64,000 nucleotides of DNA from Euborellia annulipes (taxonomy: Eukaryota; Arthropoda; Insecta; Dermaptera; Anisolabididae), in the NCBI GenBank assembly GCA_023213315.1, contig JAKCPI010009427.1, positions 352,096 through 416,095 on the forward strand, in the 5' to 3' direction. Below the pieces are notes generated by a model that was given only the letters and a program-made list of their open reading frames with translations, had not been told where the DNA came from and did no database searches. Both the position numbers and the translations under genes were made by a program. Each line of letters opens with the position of its first letter. Within the stretch, counting starts at the first letter, position 1. Shown here piece by piece: positions 34,496 through 45,113 of this stretch.

Positions 34496-34867
34496 GGAAT
34501 ACTCCCCTAAATATTTTGAATTTTTATTTTATTTTATTTTGAGTCCTCGTCTTATTCTGAATCCCGATTGACCTGCATAAAACAATATAATTTCCATAAA
34601 AAAAAATTCCTTCAAAACATGTTATTAATCACTTGAGGGATCATGTTAACCAATTTTATCGTGTTAATCAAAATGAACATTGAAATGAACACTAAATGAA
34701 AGATTTATATCTGTAATTACATAATACTAGCTTTCCCCTAAACGTTCGTGCCAAAGATATGTTTATTAGAAATCTTTTTTTTTTCCATCATTAATTTTTA
34801 ATATTTTTACAAATATTATGCTTTGCAGATATAGCTATATATACAAATATATAATCAAATGGATAGG

Positions 34868-35408
34868 AAAAATCTGGTGTGATTCATTGCACAGCACACA
34901 ACTTTCTCTTGCTTTCATTTGAAAGTTGAGTTCTGTGACTGTCACGCCAGATTTTTTGCGTCGACATACATTTAGTTTCCGGCAATACGGTACATTAGAA
35001 TTCAAGATGTAAAACTTAAAAACATAGAAAAATATCTATATTTTATTACCATGGCAACTCATCTTTCCTTTCAAGTACAAGAGTAAAGTGTGCTTCAAAC
35101 AATTTGTAGGACAAAATGAGAATATACATTTTAAAGAGTATCTAAAAATAATAACTGATTTATGAAATTTAAGAGCGAATTTTGAGAAAATCAAAAAACT
35201 GAAAAAGTGTATAAATAGTACAATACTCTTTGGTGGATTTTATTTAAAAGTTTTCGTGCCTTGGAAAAAAAATATCAGACTTCATGTCAATTTCCTAAAT
35301 TTTGCTTGATTTAGGCTTGCCTGAAAAAAATATTGGAGTCCAATATTTTTTCCTCACTGGGCTCCAATAATCCAAGCAAGACAAAATCAACTGGGTCTTG
35401 GTCAGGAC
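34868..35408 (-). repeat. Family A, minus, left arm of a 2.8-kb-spaced inverted pair
   Basis: H2 (34869-34955) and body, but the head is replaced at about 35250 by unrelated sequence (GGCTTGCCTGAAAAAAATAT...TCAGGACCGACC). The inverted counterpart is at 38233-38685. Both share the unusual GTATAAATAGTACAATACTC variant. Confidence 0.85.
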
Positions 35409-37304
35409 CGACCTAGGGGCCTCCTTTAATTTCACGACGCCCTTTTGGGCTCTAATCATATCGATATAATTTTTTTTTACATGTTAATATTTATACTCAA
35501 TTTATTTGTGACTTCCAAAGTTGTTTGTATTCATTAATAAGTGACGTGTATTTCTATAAAATACAAAATTTCGACCCCTTATCCTGTAATCTTATTCATG
35601 TACAATTCAGAAACCGTCTTACTATCTTGAGATTTCTTGGATAAGAACGAATAAAGGGGAGCTAAAACAGTTTATTAAATCTCAGTAAATCTACTGTAGT
35701 TTATATTTTAATCTTTATTCTATGGTTGATGATTAACACAACCGTTAATTAATATATTTTTAGTTTATTTATTATACACATCACATTCATGACGTCATTT
35801 CAGTTTTTACTTGGGAGGATTTTTTACTTCCTGTGCTACTTAATTTATACCATCTTCTATACTTATTTATAAAGAGTGTACGTTTGTTTGTATTTAGAGG
35901 CTAAGCTCAAAATTTACTATTTTCTTCCAAAACCTTGGAGGGGGGTAAATGCCCCTGCCCCCCTCAAATGACCACCCTGGTACCATCATTCAAATTTCAT
36001 ATTTAAAATACAGTTTGTTTTTTTTTTAATTATATTTATAATTTAAACTTTTAGTCGATCAGATTTGCTACTTTACAAAAAAATTTTTTATTTAACTTAT
36101 TATTCAATTACTATCTGCTTGAGTTTTCACAAATTATTCCTATTTTTTGATATTTTAATATAAAGTATTATAATTTTTACATTTTCCATAAAATCACATC
36201 ACTTGGGGTATATTTTTGCTTTGTTTATTCCAAATGTGATATTACAAAAAAAATCAATAATTAAAAACATTTTAAATTAGTGGACTTCTAAGTGAACATA
36301 AGAAAATTTTTTATTTTTTCTTAGCTCTTGTATCAATAGACGTCATATATTATATTTGGAAAGACATCTGCTTTATATTCAATCGAATCGTTGAATAACC
36401 AATCAAATATTAATCTCTGAGTTTTCTATTTGTCAAAACAATCTCAGCGGGAACAGTGGTACCCTGAATAGGTGCGAGGTATCTCTCCCTGATAAAAGGA
36501 GAGATTTTTATTTTATTATATTTTAAAACAATATTTAAAAAAAATTCAAGCAATTTGTTTAAATTTCATATATGTTTTTATATTTGCTTAATGATGTATG
36601 TAACTTTAATGTTTAATTATAAATATGAGTGGGGCATTTCACCTTGCAGCTCGGGTAACTAAATGTAAATGTTTAAAAAATTGCTTCTATTTTCACATAT
36701 TCATTAATGTTTTATGAAAGTTGATTAAATTTCCAAGAAATTCACATCTCAATAAATCGATTTCATCTTATGGATGAAGGCATTCTGGTGTAGGTGGAGC
36801 ATTTCTCCCGAATTTACATCAACAGTTCGAAGCCCTTTTGTTTTTGAAATTAATATATTTTCACAAAAGTTGCTATAATTTATTTGGAGTGATTTCATTC
36901 TTGTCTTAACTAAAATTTTTAATTTTTTTTTTTTAAATATAGCTTTGATACTGATAAGCCAGTCCACTTTTATTATAGCTTTCTTTTAATTTCATGAAAA
37001 AATAAAAGAAAAAATTATACATTCACTAGGAATAAATTTACATATAATACTAAATTATATTATATAGCCTACATATACCAGATACTTATGACATTTATGA
37101 ATAAAAGAAGAAAAAGGACATTTTTCAATTTTAATGAAATAAAATTTTATAATGGAATAAAGACTTGATTGTTGCTAAGAAATATTGAATAGAGCAGATA
37201 TAATTTCAGTTGATCATCCTGATTTAACAAACCAGTTAAATTTGAATTTTTCAAAAAAAAAAATAAAAGTTTTTATGGGCTAGTACGTTTATCTTCTATT
37301 TGCA
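35409..37304. other. Low-copy AT-rich interval
   Basis: No gene recognised. Short G/C-run patches at 35935-35985 and GGAGAGAT/CATTTCTCCC motifs at 36480-36510 and 36800 suggest transposon debris. Confidence 0.4.
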
Positions 37305-37640
37305 AAGGCGTCCCCTTCTAATATTCTGGGAATGTGCCTTGTTGCCATGTCACTAACATCAGTGTGAACCCGGTGGGTTTCGATAATGCTGCTGGTTGCC
37401 GAGCTGAAAATAAATTAGCTTGTGGGCGGGGCTTCAGGAAGAGGCGTGGTCTTTATAAATCACTCTATTGGTTGCTCCCCACTTGGCCGCCATATTGAAC
37501 CGCCTCCATTGACCGCCATCTTAGTATGGCGGGGCAATTGGATCTTTGTAGGGGTGGTGAACCCTATCTAGAAACTAACAAAATGACTCCAAATTCCTTC
37601 AGCCTCCTTTGGCCGAAGATGATGAGTCCATCTTTAGAGA
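37305..37640 (+). promoter_or_regulatory. GC-rich island, possible promoter
   Basis: The stretch contrasts sharply with its AT-rich surroundings. It contains TGGGCGGGGCTT (37423-37434), CTTTATAAATC (37451), ATTGG/CAATTGG boxes (37468, 37535) and three CGCCAT sites within 45 bases (37489, 37514, and inverted at 37526), a YY1/Pho-type core. No downstream open frame or exon was identified, and the motif reading is inference. Confidence 0.35.
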
Positions 37641-37992
37641 ACCGTAACAGACAAGACAAAAATTTTTAAACCATCATTTCATAAACAAAATAAAAATATA
37701 AGAAAAGATATTAGTTTTAAATTATTAGTCAACTAGGAGTAGCCATTAAAAAAAAAAAAAAATTCAAATTTATATTAGAATATCTAAAAGATTTTAATTA
37801 AAATTATATTTTTTTTTATTTCAAAAATTAAATTATTATAATTGAAATAAAATATTTGTTTAAATATATGGTATAATTCCGGGAGAGATGCCCTACCTAA
37901 GAGAAAATATTTCTAGAATTTTATACAATCGATGAAATAACTTATTGAGCTGAAAATTTAATCAACTTTTGAATATTAAGAGAGTTTTTAAT
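37641..37992. other. Unannotated AT-rich interval
   Basis: No gene seen. CCGGGAGAGATGCCCTACC at 37878 matches the style of motifs near 36480. Confidence 0.35.
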
Positions 37993-38226
37993 TATAGACC
38001 ACATTTTGTATTAATTATTTATTAAAAAAATTATACAACGTTTCGACTACTTGTGATTATTTCATTGTTTTTAAAAAAAGTAAAAATATTATATATTTTC
38101 TAATGGAAACTTTCATGCTTCGAACCTAGAAAATTTCCAATAAAGATTTTCATTTTCTTTTATAAAAACAATGAAATAATCACAAGTAGAAAACGCAAGG
38201 GTGGGACTTAATATTGACCCTCACTG
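37993..38226. mobile_element. Chimeric MITE: foldback end joined to mariner-type MITE
   Basis: The left 50 bases (AGACCACATTTTG...ACAACGTTTCGACTAC) match the outer arm of the foldback at 9372. From 38046 the sequence is the mariner-type MITE also at 51493 and 62390, ending GGGTGGGACTTAATATTG...CACTG with TA after it. The left terminus of the MITE is gone. Confidence 0.7.
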
Positions 38227-38232
38227 TACTAC

Positions 38233-38685
38233 AGGTCGGTCCTGACCAGGACCCAGTTGATTTTGACTTGCTTGGATTATTGGAGCCCAGCGAGGAAAAA
38301 ATATCTCCAATATTTTTTCCAGACAAGCCTAAATCGAGCAAAATTTAAAAAATCCACATGAAGTCCGATATTTTTTTTCCCAAGGCACGAAAATAAACAT
38401 TTAAATAAAATCGACCAAAGAGTATTGTACTATTTATGCACTTTTTCAATTTTTTTTTTTTTTTTTTTGGATTTTCTCAAAATTCGCTCCAACGATTATG
38501 ATTAAAATTGATAAATCAATTCATTTTATAAATAACTTATTTTTTAGATAGTCTTTGAAATATATATTCTCATTTGTCTTCCAAATTGTCTGAAGCACAC
38601 TTTACCCTTTTACTTCAAAAGGAAGATGAGAAATAGTTGCCATTATAAGTTTTACATCTTGAATTCTAAAGTAGAAAAGTATTTG
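38233..38685 (+). repeat. Family A, right arm of the inverted pair
   Basis: GGTCGGTCCTGACCAGGACC, then GCACGAAAATAAACATTT and body, in opposite orientation to 34988-35408. It stops before H2. Confidence 0.8.
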
Positions 38686-38773
38686 ATTGATTAATCAACG
38701 TGAAAAATGCGAAACATCAAATAATAAAAAAAGCAAAAGTTCATTGAATCACAATGTTTTTTTTTTCTTTTAA

Positions 38774-39297
38774 TAGGAGAATTAAATGCAAGTAAGACAG
38801 CGCAAGAATTTTGGTTTCAATAATTTATTTAACACTTAAAACGTATTTCGACACAAGATGTGTCATCTTCAGACAAGGGCGGATACAAGGGGGAGGGTAA
38901 AGGGGGTAATTACCCCCCTCCCCCCGAGATTTAAATACTTTTTCCGCAAAAAAATTTATTTTTAACGTAAAATTTTAAAAATTAATACTTAAAAATTTGA
39001 TTTGTATTTATTTTCTGGCAAACAAGTACAGAATGCGTTTTTAAATTACTGAAATTAAGAAAAAATAGTGTGCTGTGCGACGAGTCACACCAGATTACCC
39101 CCCCCCCCCCTAGAGAAACACCTTTGGATCCGCCCTTGTCTTCAGAAGTGAATTACATACTGAATGTTTTTTTTCTTCATTCAGTATGTAATTCACTTCT
39201 GAAGATGACACATCTTGCGTCGAAATACGTTTTAAGTGTTAAATAAATTATTGAAACAAAAAATCTTGTGTTGTCTTACTTGCATTTAATTCTCCTA
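38774..39297. mobile_element. TTAA-flanked foldback split by a hAT-like element
   Basis: TAGGAGAATTAAATGCAAGT is inverted at 39278-39297, flanked by TTAA (38770-38773, 39298-39301). Each arm carries CTGAAGATGACACATCTTG-like sequence next to GTCGAAATACG. The left arm is interrupted by 38874-39138. Confidence 0.85.
38874..39138. mobile_element. hAT-like element containing a family A H2
   Basis: Ends CAAGGGCGGATACAAGG and CCTTTGGATCCGCCCTTG. TCTTCAGA is exactly duplicated (38866-38873, 39139-39146). Inside, 39058-39098 is the right half of a family A H2 (GTGTGCTGTGCGACGAGTCA, CACCAGAT). The same arrangement occurs at 16376 and 53616, so the H2 piece belongs to this element. Confidence 0.85.
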
Positions 39298-39301
39298 TTA
39301 A

Positions 39302-39820
39302 ATCATGTTTCAACTAGAGCCAAAGGTTACCAGTTTAAAATTAATCCCAATAAGCAGGTATGAATTGCAACTAAAATAACTAAATCTTAAATGGAAAATA
39401 TATAAATATTCATAATATGATTTATCTTATGACTCATCAACAATAATATTAATAGGGAAATTGATAATAAAAGTGAAAACTCATTATCAAATAGTTTAAG
39501 CCACATTCATACATCAGCACAAAAATGTGGTGAAATTTATAAACAAATATTTGAATTTCGAAATAATAAAAGAGAGAGAGATTTACTATTTGATGAATGA
39601 ATACTGGAGATCTCTAAAATATGCAATAAAAGCCCTTTTGATAAGGAATTATGACACAGAGTTGATTATCTTAATTTGAGACTTGTAGGATACATTTTTA
39701 AATTGTTTTTGAAAATTTTATTAATATAATCACTGCTGTCTCTGATTAAAAGATTCTTCGAGATAAAATAAAAAATGAAATGTCTTAAAATTTCATATTT
39801 TACATTTGTTAAAAAATCAC
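39302..39820. other. Unannotated AT-rich interval
   Basis: No gene or recognised repeat. Confidence 0.4.
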
Positions 39821-39823
39821 TCA

Positions 39824-40400
39824 ACTTTCTCTTACAATCGGGAAACGAAAGTTCTTTACTGTGCTTTTCACGTCACATCAGATTTTTACTTTCTCTTACC
39901 CTATATATGAAATATATAGAGAGAGAAAGTATTGCGATCATGTCGAAAATTCGATGTCGAGATTTTGATGGATATACATGTTTTGAGGTCCCCTGAGTCC
40001 AAAAAAGTGGGTCCCGCAAATTGGTCTGTGTGGTGTGCGTATGTGTATGTGTGGACACTTTAGACGATGAAGGAAATGAGCTAGGAGGTTGAAATTTTAT
40101 ATTTATGTTAGGCACCTTCCTCACTCGTATAAATAAGCTTTTAAACAAAATCGGCCAAAAAGTACTAGTACTTTCGATTTTCTCAAAATTTCCTCCAAGG
40201 ATTTTTTTTAAATTCATACATCAACTATTTTTTAGATGCTCTTTTAAATGTATATTCTCATTTTGCCATTGAAATCTTCTGAATACCACTTTACTCTTGT
40301 TCTTCTTAGGAAAGATAGGAGAAATGGTTGCCATGGTAACCGAATTTAAATCTTTTTCTTTTTATTAGATTAAAAATCAATTATAAATGCCCATTTTTTT
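39824..40400 (+). repeat. Family A tail directly followed by an A2 copy
   Basis: An H2 remnant (39824-39886) ending CATCAGATTTTT runs straight into H1 (ACTTTCTCTTACC from 39888), so tail and head share one T run. The A2 copy then runs to the CTTTTTCTTTTTATTAGATT mark. Confidence 0.85.
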
Positions 40401-40517
40401 TAATTTTATTTCTGTCTTTAATTGTTACGGAGAAAACATACTCTCTCTCTCTCTCACTTGCAAACATTATCGTCTGTCTCGGCTCGTTTTAAATTCACTT
40501 TCCGCCTTCTCTCATAG

Positions 40518-40995
40518 GTCCCCTTTGGAACTTTTTACGCATTTAAAATTTTTTTTTCCAATTCTTATGAAATTTTGTATTTAATTAGGATTCTATATTG
40601 TGTATAAAATGTCCAAATATGAGATTAAAATTTTGAAAAATAACCATAGTTTATTTCAAGCAGTCAACATTTAAAACTCAAGTTTAAAACTAAGGTGCTA
40701 TGGGAAATTAAATATATCTCGACACAAAAAATCTGGTGTGACCAGCACGGTGCACAACTTTCTCTTACCGAAGGGTAGTTTCCCATAGCACCTTGATTCC
40801 TAACTTGCGTTTTAAATGTTGACTAAACTATATACTGTAAACGCATATAGAACATAAACTATGGTTATTTTTCAAAATTTTAATCTCATATTTGAATATT
40901 TTATACATAATAGAGAATACTAAATAAATATATTAATAAAATTTCATAAGAATTGAAATTTTTTTTTTTAATGTGTAAAAAGTTCCAAAGGGGAC
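40518..40995. repeat. Palindrome formed from A2 tail segments
   Basis: The arm 40518-40708 (GGTCCCCTTTGGAAC...GGTGCTATGGGAAA) is inverted at 40778-40995. The 69-base core is a family A tail up to the H2 apex (CTGGTGTGACCAGCAC...TCTTACCGAAGGG). This looks like a fold-over at the H2 apex. Confidence 0.8.
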
Positions 40996-41089
40996 CCGCT
41001 TTTGAATCGAAATTTTTTTTTTTTTGGGGGGGGAACAAAACAACACACACCAGAATTAACATGTAAATTACCATAGAGATTTATCATTT

Positions 41090-41945
41090 ACTCTATGGAA
41101 GGAAGAGCCGGAAAATGAATTTTAAAATCTGAAATATATTCGTAAAGTGTACTTCAAACAATTTTCATGAAAAATTTTACTGATATAATTTGTAAAGAGC
41201 ATGTTAAAAGTGATTAATTTTTGAATTTTAATCAAAATTTTTTCGATTCTTTTGGTTTTTCAGATGCATGGTAATTTTTATTTTCAAATGAAGAATCGCT
41301 TGAGGAATCACTTGATGAATCATAAGAATCGAGAAATTCTGAGGAATTACTGTTGAACAATCACTTTTTTTTAAATTGACCAGAGTAACTCGGACGACTC
41401 ATTTTGCGTAATTAATTATCTTTTTTTTATGCAAGATGCCTAATCATCCAAAAAATAAATCTTGTAAAAAACATATTGTAGTGAAAAATATAATAATGCT
41501 TGTACCTCTTCATCTTCTTCAAGTGATTGTTCAAGCAGTAATTCCTCAGAATTTCTCGATTCTTATGATTCATTAAGCGATTCTTCATTTGACAATAAAA
41601 ATTACCATGCATCTTAATCAAAATCGTTAGAGCCAATTTTGAAAAATTCGAAAAAAACAGAAAAAGTACTTCAGCAAAGTACTAGTACTTTTTGGCCGAT
41701 TTTGTTCAAAAGCTTATTTTGAGTGTCCGGGAGGGTTTCTAACTTAAATATAAAATTTAAATTCCGTAGCTCAATTCCTTCACGCTTAAAATCGTTACAC
41801 ACAGACAGACAGACAGACCAATTTACGGGACCCACGATTGACTCAGGGGACCTCAAAACATGTATATCCATCAAAATCTCGACATCGAATTTTTGACCTG
41901 ATCACAATATTTTCTATCTATATACTGTATAGATAAGAGAAAGTA
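41090..41945 (-). repeat. Family A, minus, with an inverted-repeat insert
   Basis: The body starts near 41090 and is broken after TTAATCAAAAT (41228-41238). It resumes at TTAATCAAAAT (41614-41624), so these 11 bases flank the insert. The head ends GATAAGAGAAAGTAAAAA at 41945 and an H2 follows at once. Confidence 0.75.
41262..41617. mobile_element. Inverted-repeat insert with Ser-rich frame
   Basis: GATGCATGGTAATTTTTATT (41262) is inverted at 41597-41616, with arms of about 100 bases. On the + strand 41468-41617 is an open stretch reading CTSSSSSDCSSSNSSEFLDS..., Ser/Asp-rich, ending just before the repeat. No family recognised; it could be the C-terminus of a captured or transposon protein. 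Confidence 0.55.
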
Positions 41946-42698
41946 AAAATCTGGTCGCACACACAAGCTACCTTCGGTAATAGAAAGTTGTGTTCTGTGC
42001 TTGTCACGCCATTTTTTAGTTTAACAATGGTTTAGCGATTCATAACATGCTTTGAAGGAATTTTTTTATGGAAATTATTTATATTGTTTTATGCAGGGTC
42101 AATCTAATGCCAATCCGGCTCCAGAATAAGACGAAAACTAACCTCTAAGAAAATTAATAAAATAAAAGTTTTGGGAAAGCATTTCCAATTACTTTTGAGT
42201 GCATTGTCATCTAGAGAAATTCGATTATGAAGAATATTTTGGAATTTATTAACATAATAATAAAAATCTGATGTGACTGGTCGCGGAGCACACAACTTTC
42301 TCTTATCTTCGGCAATTGAAAGTTGTGTTATGTTGTCACACCAGATTTATTTTGTCGACTTATATTAAGTTTCAGCATCACATTAAAATTCAAGATGTGA
42401 AATAAAAAAAAAATACTTATATTTTGTTACCATGGCAACAATATATTTCTCATATCTTTCCTATTAAGTGCAAGCGTAAAGTGTGATTCAAACAATTTTG
42501 AGGGCGAAATGAGTACAATTAAAGAGCATCTACAACAAAACTGAAAAAAGGACATCAATAAGGCACTCTAGTACTCTTTGGTCGATTTTATTTAAAAGCT
42601 TATTTTCGTGTCACGAATCAAAATCCCGACATTTAATTTTCGACATGAATACAATACTTCCACTCTATATATTAAAGTATAGATAAGAGAAACTAAAA
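41946..42698 (-). repeat. Family A solo H2 and a shortened complete copy
   Basis: An H2 (41946-42020) abuts the preceding head via AAAAA. After an unrelated 230-base gap, a minus copy runs from H2 (42252-42350) to GATAAGAGAAAC (42681), with the middle of the body deleted. Confidence 0.8.
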
Positions 42699-43124
42699 GT
42701 AAGGCTGGATTCTCCCCCCCCCCCTTCCCTTAGGAGCACACCCCCTTAGTTTGAGAACCGCGGATCTATGCCATACCTTCTTTAATGATTGATTGTGACT
42801 ATGAACCTCACGAAAATTTGGCAATAAATAAATAAATAATTGGATGTATACGCGTTATACTTAAATTATAATACAGTCACCATACCATTTGTATATCATT
42901 AATAAGGGATATAATTGTGTTAATAATCTTCAAATTTATATATAATCATTTTTTGTAATAAATATGTCATTTAGAAAATATTTTTAAACAATTAAAATTT
43001 TCTCGAGTGTAAAAGGTTCGTCATAGAAAAAGATTGTGAAGTCTTGTTCTGTTTTATAGCCATTGTTTCAAATATAATGCATAATATTTTTTTTAATTTA
43101 ATTTTTTACTGACATTAGCTTCTC
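42699..43124. other. AT-rich interval with hAT-like debris
   Basis: 42712-42765 has a C run and GAGAACCGCGG, a hAT-type terminus shape. The rest is featureless. Confidence 0.4.
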
Positions 43125-43262
43125 GTGCTTAGGGTCCCTGGTTCGCTTCCCGTCCCAGGGGAGAAAAATTTATCTAATTTGAACTGGTTACCAATCATTA
43201 GAAATAATTAGGGATGGGGTCGGAATGGTCTTAGACGCCGAAAAAGACCTCAAACAAATAAA
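43125..43262 (+). repeat. tRNA-derived SINE
   Basis: GGGTCCCTGGTTCGCTTCC contains a B-box-like GGTTCGCTTCC (43139-43149). The tail reads GAACTGGTTACCAATC, GGGGTCGGAATGG and GCCGAAAAAGACC, then A-rich. Pieces of the same tail lie at 16570 and 23130. The A box is not clear. Confidence 0.6.
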
Positions 43263-43267
43263 AAAAA

Positions 43268-44017
43268 AAATTGGTGTGACTGGTCGCACAGCACACGACT
43301 TTCTCACCTTCGGTAATCAAAAGTTGTGTTCTGTGCTTGTCACACCAGATTTTTTGTGTCGTCATATATTAAGTTTCCGACAGTACCGTACATTTGAATT
43401 CAAGATATAAACGTGGAAAAATATTTATATTTTGTTACCATGGTAACAATTTCTTCTATTTTTCTTATGAAGTACAAGAGTAAAGTAGTCTTCAGAAGAT
43501 TTCAATGGCAAAATGAGAGTATACATTTTAAAAAGCATCAAAAAAATAATTGATTTTGGAATCTTAATCAAAATCGTTTGAAAAAATCGGAAAAAAAACT
43601 GAAAAAGTGCATCAGTAAAGTACTGGAACTTTTTGACCGATTTTGATTAAAAGCTTATTTTCACGTCCTAGGGGGATGCCTAACTTGAATATAAAATTTC
43701 AACTTCCTAGCTATTTTCGTTCTTGAGATATTTTGTTAACAGTCAGACACACACGCAGACAGGTCATGTCGCTAAAACCACTATTTTGGTTCTCAAAAAA
43801 ATCATTATTTAATCAATCTTCATCTCAAAAATTATTTTATTTTATTTATTATTTTAACTAGGGCTTATTTTCTGAGGATGTCTTATTTTCGGAAAAAGAC
43901 GATAGTACTCTTTGGTCGATTTTGTTCAAAAGCTTCGTGTCACCTCCCATGGGTGTGCCTAACTTAAATATAAAATTTCAACATCCTAGCTCTTTTCGTT
44001 CTTGAGATATTTTGTTC

Positions 44018-44052
<35 letters not shown>

Positions 44053-44203
44053 CACATACTATGTCGCTAAAACCACTTTTTTGGATACAGGGGACCTCAA
44101 AACGTGTATATCCATCAAAATCTCGACATCGAATTTTTAACATGAATCCAATACTTTATATATATTTATATTAACATATACATATAGGTAAGAGAAAGTA
44201 AAA
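43268..44203 (-). repeat. Family A, complete, carrying a pogo-end insert
   Basis: H2 (43271-43350), body, then at 43790-43903 the right end of the pogo-like element (see 54329). Body and head follow to GGTAAGAGAAAGTA (44190). The duplicated body piece after the insert matches 54944-55236 more closely than it matches other copies. Confidence 0.85.
44018..44055 (+). repeat. GACA microsatellite
   Basis: About nine GACA units in the family A body; a short form of this tract is present in most copies. Confidence 0.9.
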
Positions 44204-44459
44204 TTACATAACTTTTTTTGCAACCGAACTTTAAATAATAAGTACAAGTTATTTATTTATTTTTTTTTATATATAAAGAGAAAAAAGTCTATTTTAAAAT
44301 AATTTTGTTGTTACTCAAAAAAATAATATTTGATATATGTAGTTGAGATTTAAAGAATTTTCTTTCGAATTCTCATTTAAAATTATTTTCTACTAATTTA
44401 ATAAATTACAATTACATTTTCTATATTCTTATATATTTTTCATTAAAATAAGTTGGCTC

Positions 44460-44667
44460 TTTGCCAATTAGCAATTTGTTAAGGTTCTATGGCAAGGGTG
44501 CTCAGCCAATCAAAGTCCATCCATTGGGGGAGCTGGTGACCGAGTCTAACCTCAGCTTTATCTTCAATAGCTAATCCCTGAGGAGCTCATTCGAGCTCCG
44601 GCTCGCGTTAAGGGAAGGTCCCCTCTGTGAAAATTTTCATTTGTGTATTCCACGCGTCATTCGCATC
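44460..44667 (+). promoter_or_regulatory. Possible promoter and 5' leader
   Basis: GC-richer single-copy DNA with CAGCCAATCAAAG (44513) and a CCATTGGGG box (44521), then GAGCTCCGGCTCGCG, leading to the ATG at 44668. No TATA box at a clear position. Confidence 0.35.
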
Positions 44668-44750
44668 ATGGCGTCGATTGAAGGCAGACGCCCCGAGACC
44701 CACGCTCCTCAAAAAAATCGCATTTCTTCTGAACTTTCAGGCCATTTTAG
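44668..44750 (+). CDS. Candidate first coding exon, unknown protein
   Basis: ATGGCG in good context (A at -3, G at +4) opens 27 codons reading MASIEGRRPETHAPQKN and on to ...SELSGHF, plus two bases, then a donor-like GTAAAT at 44751. Codon content is GC-richer than the surroundings and the sequence is not repeated in the window. The peptide is basic and polar, and I recognise no family. A downstream exon was not found, so this rests on start context, openness and donor only. Confidence 0.4.
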
Positions 44751-44974
44751 GTAAATTTCATTTCATTCGTTATATTTATTCTTGATTTACATATTAATTA
44801 AACATAAAACTAGTTTCTTACTAAAAATTTATTTTTTATCATATATTAAATACGTACACGTGATTGCAATGAATATAACAAAATATAAATTTATGATGTC
44901 GAGATCTATTTGAATAAGATTAATATTCAATGAAGACCTCGATTCGGAGTTGACAAGTCATTGATATATTTAAC
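44751..44974. other. Unannotated AT-rich interval
   Basis: Would be intron if 44668-44750 is an exon. Nothing else seen. Confidence 0.35.
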
Positions 44975-45113
44975 AAATGTGTGAGAATGTTTATTTGCTG
45001 GTGGGCCAAACGCATCCATAGCGTAGCACACAGATGCCCTGGAGATCATGGGTTCGAACCTCGAGCGTGGCGTTGTCCCACAAATAAACATCATCACACA
45101 TTTGATATATTTA
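44975..45113. repeat. tRNA-like module enclosed by inverted repeats
   Basis: CAAATGTGTGAGAATGTTTA (44975) is inverted at 45082-45104, leaving GGTGGGCC...GTCCCAC as the inner stem. Inside, GGAGATCATGGGTTCGAACC carries a perfect B box (GGTTCGAACC), and TAGCGTAGCAC may be an A box. The acceptor-like stem is continuous with the inverted repeat. A 5' half of the same unit is at 50647. Confidence 0.65.
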
